A stretch of DNA of 64,000 bases from Pseudocoprococcus catus (lineage in GTDB: Bacteria > Bacillota > Clostridia > Lachnospirales > Lachnospiraceae): assembly GCF_019734885.1 (NCBI RefSeq), contig NZ_JAAXCM010000064.1, positions 1 to 64,000 on the forward strand, in the 5' to 3' direction. Under the pieces are notes generated by a model. It saw nothing but the letters and a program-made list of their open reading frames with translations, made no database searches and had not been told where the DNA came from. The position numbers and the translations under genes are program-made. This document shows positions 60,909-64,000 of the stretch, piece by piece. The stretch's first letter is position 1; each line of letters opens with the position of its first letter.

Positions 60909-61604
60909 ATGAGTTTCAAGCACCACAAACAAATGTCCGAATCTTTCCTGACTGCTGCCTTTTTGTCAGTGTCAGGAGGATTGCAGGACGCTTATACTTA
61001 TATTTTTCGTGGAAAAGTCTTTGCCAATGCCCAGACAGGCAATATTGTCCTGCTGAGCCAAAGCATTATCGATAAAGACTTTGGCCGGGCCATCCATTAC
61101 CTTGTGCCTCTCTTGTTTTTTGCCCTGGGCATCGCCATCGCTGAATGTATCCACGTCAAATTTCAGCGTATCCAACATATCCATTGGCGCCAACTGGTTC
61201 TCGTACTTGAGATTCTTCTTTTGCTGGTTGTTGGATTTCTGCCGACAAGACTGAATCTGCTAGCCAATGCCATGGTTTCATTCTCATGTGCCATGCAGGT
61301 TCAGAGCTTTCGTAAAGTCAACGGATATGCTTTCGCCAGCACCATGTGCATCGGCAACATCCGAAGCGGCACAGATGCCTTATGTGCTTTTATCCGTACC
61401 CGTGATAAAAACACTCTGCGCAAATCCCTGTGCTACTGGGGAATCATTTTACTCTTTGCCATCGGTGCAGGTATCGGCGGTTACGGCATTACAATTTTCG
61501 GCATGCGAACCATATGGATTTCCTGTATGCTTCTTCTAATCGGATTTCTTATGATGTTTATCAAAGAAGAACAGACAGAACATATGGAACCGATGACACT
61601 TTAA
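60909..61604 (+). CDS. YoaK family (DUF1275) membrane protein
   Basis: A 231-aa protein with six predicted helices: SVSGGLQDAYTYIFRGKVFA then NAQTGNIVLL, and GYAFASTMCIGNIRSGTDAL near 140, the family signatures. Transport is suspected, but no substrate is known. GGAGG precedes the ATG. It follows the exporter gene by 51 bp and ends at an intrinsic terminator. Confidence 0.85.
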   Translation: MSFKHHKQMSESFLTAAFLSVSGGLQDAYTYIFRGKVFANAQTGNIVLLSQSIIDKDFGRAIHYLVPLLFFALGIAIAECIHVKFQRIQHIHWRQLVLVLEILLLLVVGFLPTRLNLLANAMVSFSCAMQVQSFRKVNGYAFASTMCIGNIRSGTDALCAFIRTRDKNTLRKSLCYWGIILLFAIGAGIGGYGITIFGMRTIWISCMLLLIGFLMMFIKEEQTEHMEPMTL

Positions 61605-61668
61605 ATAAGCCCACTTCTTTTCATTTTTTATCTATCCTTTATATCTTACAGGCAATAATACCTATGGA

Positions 61669-61705
61669 AAAAAAGTGTCCTGAATCTACCTTCAGGGCAC
61701 TTTTT
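61669..61705. terminator. Terminator of the exporter operon and slyD-like gene
   Basis: AAAGTGTCCTGAA and TTCAGGGCACTTTTT form the stem between convergent genes. Confidence 0.75.
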
Positions 61706-61752
61706 CACATTCGTATCTTATACAGATCAAACCTGTATTCTATTTAACTTTC

Positions 61753-62196
61753 TTATTTCACTTCTACAAGTTCGATTTTGAAATTCAGTTCTTTGCCTGC
61801 CATCTCATGATTAGCATCAAAAGTAATCATCTTTTCGTCCTTGCCAGTTACCTTTACAAGGAAAGGCTGGCCATACTGATTTGTCAGATAAACCTGCTGG
61901 CCAACTTCCAGGTCCTCTGAACCAGGCAGCTGTGCAATCTCAACTTCAATAATTGCATTAGGATCCGGCATACCATAAGCTTCTTCCGGCATCAGATGGA
62001 TTTCTTTGATCTCACCGACTTCCATATCTGCCACTGCTGCATCAAAGCCTTTGATCATCTGTCCCGCACCGCATACGAATTCCAGCGGTTCACCACGATC
62101 ATAAGATGAATCAAACTGTGTGCCGTCGTTAAAAGTACCTCTATAATGGGTACGGCATGTTTTACCTACGTTGCGTCCTGTCATTGTATTTTCCAT
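61753..62196 (-). CDS. FKBP-type peptidyl-prolyl isomerase (SlyD-like)
   Basis: 147 aa. An FKBP core (HYRGTFNDGTQFDSSYDRGE, then EFVCGAGQMIKGFDAAVADM) with an inserted flap (about 65-110: YGMPDPNAIIEVEIAQL) is characteristic of SlyD-type folding helpers. It lacks the His-rich tail of E. coli SlyD, ending ELVEVK. I take ATG 62196; the upstream ATG at 62214 overlaps the GGAGG site. Cytosolic, single gene. Confidence 0.9.
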   Translation of the reverse strand: MENTMTGRNVGKTCRTHYRGTFNDGTQFDSSYDRGEPLEFVCGAGQMIKGFDAAVADMEVGEIKEIHLMPEEAYGMPDPNAIIEVEIAQLPGSEDLEVGQQVYLTNQYGQPFLVKVTGKDEKMITFDANHEMAGKELNFKIELVEVK

Positions 62197-62364
62197 GATT
62201 GAAAAATCCTCCATTTATCCATTTACTATTCGACATGATGTCTTCTTCTAAGAGTACACTACCGCAGGGCATTTCACAAGTAAAAATTTTATAAAATCAT
62301 TGGTTTCACTCTTTTATTCGAAAGTCATACTATTAAAGTAGAATTTCCTAGAGGTATCTTCCGT

Positions 62365-63366
62365 ATGCATTTAAAAAAATTCTTCTCCGTGGCTGCACTG
62401 CTTGGCTGCCTCACCATGGTCTTTACAAGCTGCTCACAAAAAAACTCTGACCTGACACCGGTCACCCTCAATGAAGTGGCCCATTCCATCTTCTATGCTC
62501 CCATGTATGTGGCTATCGAAAAAGGCTACTTTGCCGATGAAGGCCTGGATATTACTCTGGTGAACGGTTCCGGTGCAGATAATGTAATGACATCTCTCAT
62601 ATCCGGCGACGCGGATATTGGCTTTATGGGGCCCGAAGCCACTATCTATGTCTATAACCAAGGGGCACAGAACTATGCTGTCAATTTTGCCCAGCTGACC
62701 CAACGTGCCGGCAACTTCCTTGTTGCAAGGGATAAAGAACCAGACTTCACATGGCAGGATTTAAAAGGCAAAACCGTTCTGGGTGGCAGGGCAGGTGGCA
62801 TGCCAGAAATGATTTTTGAATATGTTTTAACCCTGAACAATATTGACCCGAAAACTGACCTAACCATCATCCAGAATGTGGATTTCGGCCTGACTGCTGA
62901 AGCATTCGCCAGTGGCACCGCTGATTATACTGTTGAATTTGAACCATTCGCCACTTCTCTGGAAATGAACGACAATGGTCATGTCATTGCTTCTCTCGGT
63001 GAAGACTCCGGCTATGTCCCATATACCTGTTTCTCGGCCCTTGAAAGCTATATTAAGACTCATCCTGACATCATCCAGGCATTTACCAATGCCATCCAAA
63101 AAGGTCTTGATTACGTTAGCAGCCACACTCCTGCAGAAATCGCTGATATCATCCAGCCTCAGTTTGCAGAAACCGATAATAACAAGCTTGTTGCTATCAT
63201 CGACCGCTATGCTGCACAGGATACCTGGAAAGAAGACTGTGTTTTCACTGAAAAATCCTTTACACTGCTACAGAACATCCTTGACCAGGCCGGTGAACTG
63301 ACTAAGCGGATAGATTATGATACTCTTATTACAACAGAATTTGCTGAAAAAGCTGTTCAAGAATGA
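62365..63366 (+). CDS. ABC transporter substrate-binding lipoprotein (SsuA/THI5-like)
   Basis: A 333-aa extracytoplasmic solute-binding protein. A lipobox VFTSC (Cys near 23) follows a hydrophobic signal. NMT1/THI5-like features are IFYAPMYVAIEKGYFADEGL near 43, ISGDADIGFMGPEATIY and WQDLKGKTVLGGRAGGMPEM. Relatives bind sulfonates, nitrate/taurine or pyrimidine precursors. No permease or ATPase gene is next to it within the window, so it is an orphan here. Confidence 0.88.
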   Translation: MHLKKFFSVAALLGCLTMVFTSCSQKNSDLTPVTLNEVAHSIFYAPMYVAIEKGYFADEGLDITLVNGSGADNVMTSLISGDADIGFMGPEATIYVYNQGAQNYAVNFAQLTQRAGNFLVARDKEPDFTWQDLKGKTVLGGRAGGMPEMIFEYVLTLNNIDPKTDLTIIQNVDFGLTAEAFASGTADYTVEFEPFATSLEMNDNGHVIASLGEDSGYVPYTCFSALESYIKTHPDIIQAFTNAIQKGLDYVSSHTPAEIADIIQPQFAETDNNKLVAIIDRYAAQDTWKEDCVFTEKSFTLLQNILDQAGELTKRIDYDTLITTEFAEKAVQE

Positions 63367-63410
63367 AATAACACTAAATCTCCGAGATAAATATCTCTTT
63401 TAAACAGCAG

Positions 63411-63470
63411 TAACCTCAAAATCCAAAATCCATCCTATTCAAAAACTGATTTTGGATTTTGAGGTTATTT
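63411..63470. terminator. Bidirectional terminator
   Basis: A perfect 20-bp stem (63411-63430 with 63448-63467), then TTTT, between convergent genes. Confidence 0.85.
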
Positions 63471-63481
63471 TGATGCCAAAA

Positions 63482-64000
63482 TTACTGACCCGCAACTTTT
63501 ATTTTTTGCCACACATAATCATGCAGCAGCCCATTCGGACACCAGTCCATAGTCAGTTCTTCCAGTAATGCCATATCTCGGTTTGCACAGGCTTTCTCTA
63601 TTTCATAACAGTAAAAAGAAATCAGTCTGTCCACAAACGCTTCTTCTGATTTTCCTGCACTGACTGCACGTATCCTTTCTGCAAACTCATCACAGCTATT
63701 TTGACTGTCCTTCTCCTGGCCTTTGCAATTTTCTGTCATTGCTGCAAGTATCTCTCCTATCTCATCAAACGCCCTGGATACTCTGCTTTGTCGTCTGACA
63801 TCCGATATTTCAAGTTTTTTCTTCTCTTCCCGCAGAAATTCTCTCCAAATCAGCTTAAATCCTTCATCAATTTCACATTTTCCCTTAATATATCCATTAA
63901 AAGGTGCTGTTATTGAATACCATCTTCCGTTCAGCTTCTCAACATATCTTTTTCTTTCTTTTACCGTTGTATTTTTTACAAGATATTTTTCATATATTTG
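63482..64000 (-). CDS. Hypothetical protein, continues past the right edge
   Basis: The frame ending at 63482 stays open to base 64000, so the visible part is at least 172 residues and the start lies outside. An internal ATG at 63739 would give only 85 residues and has no ribosome site. The upstream part reads RYVEKLNGRWYSITAPFNGY, then CEIDEGFKLIWREFLREEKK, and the tail has FVDRLISFYCYEIEKACANR. No family recognised. Confidence 0.6.
   Translation of the reverse strand, partial: QIYEKYLVKNTTVKERKRYVEKLNGRWYSITAPFNGYIKGKCEIDEGFKLIWREFLREEKKKLEISDVRRQSRVSRAFDEIGEILAAMTENCKGQEKDSQNSCDEFAERIRAVSAGKSEEAFVDRLISFYCYEIEKACANRDMALLEELTMDWCPNGLLHDYVWQKIKVAGQ

Noticed and set aside
1-64000. CRISPR arrays, rRNA genes or a replication origin
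   Set aside because: No regularly spaced direct repeats, no rRNA-like sequence and no cluster of DnaA boxes or dnaA/dnaN genes were seen.

Overview
The window looks like the chromosome of an anaerobic, low-to-medium GC Clostridia, most likely Lachnospiraceae. Support comes from the fused PurL/PurQ, infC-rpmI-rplT, the acetate/acetoacetyl-type CoA-transferase pair, Pta, a luxS, and many small conserved Lachnospiraceae-style proteins. Genus cannot be fixed by eye. Most genes are ordinary housekeeping or metabolic genes with clear ribosome binding sites and intrinsic terminators.

Layout. 1-1142: left edge with a wrecked VapE-type phage/plasmid helicase. 1143-4609: lactonase-fold protein, luxS with a strongly structured leader, an Rpn/PDDEXK protein. 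4586-9036: two divergent ABC-F ATPases and TraX. 9081-13065: polysaccharide deacetylase, phospholipase-C-like protein, CBS-domain membrane protein, broken mscL. 13066-16842: CoA-transferase operon behind a sigma-54 type promoter, then metal/molybdopterin-related genes (NifX-like, DUF134, MobA-MobB fusion). 16965-22517: purL, a polyferredoxin membrane protein, remnants of an ATP-grasp/M14 locus. 22691-28784: LysR regulator, DUF1292, UvrD-like helicase, gltX, orphan holin, Uma2 protein. 28828-29529: two identical tRNA-Leu genes around a wrecked ATPase/nuclease. 29850-33800: NusG-II/Gx transporter pair, hydroxyacyl-CoA dehydrogenase, infC-rpmI-rplT. 33878-39837: type IV pilus motor genes (pilB, pilT, truncated pilC) joined to a 5'-truncated DUF5057 gene. 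39968-44683: alarmone synthetase, pta, murF, ddl. 45264-49963: MATE exporter and a TetM-like GTPase fused to a NYN nuclease. 50151-56868: tRNA-Ser, aldose epimerase, rsmH, L,D-transpeptidase, asd, acidic membrane protein, S1 protein. 56988-64000: signal peptidase, LysR regulator with a divergent exporter operon, FKBP, substrate-binding lipoprotein and a gene cut by the right edge.

Three themes stand out. First, an EF-G/TetM-like GTPase is fused to a YacP/Rae1-like NYN endoribonuclease domain, which suggests one polypeptide that binds the ribosomal A site and cuts RNA there. Second, at least five loci carry internal or gene-joining deletions with the outer gene ends retained: vapE, mscL, ATP-grasp/M14, the DUF1703-type ATPase, and pilC/DUF5057. 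Third, several non-coding structures are unexplained: the nested hairpin before luxS, a 47-56 bp repeat placed next to terminator hairpins at three sites, and a 20-bp perfect inverted repeat in the leader of the MATE gene.
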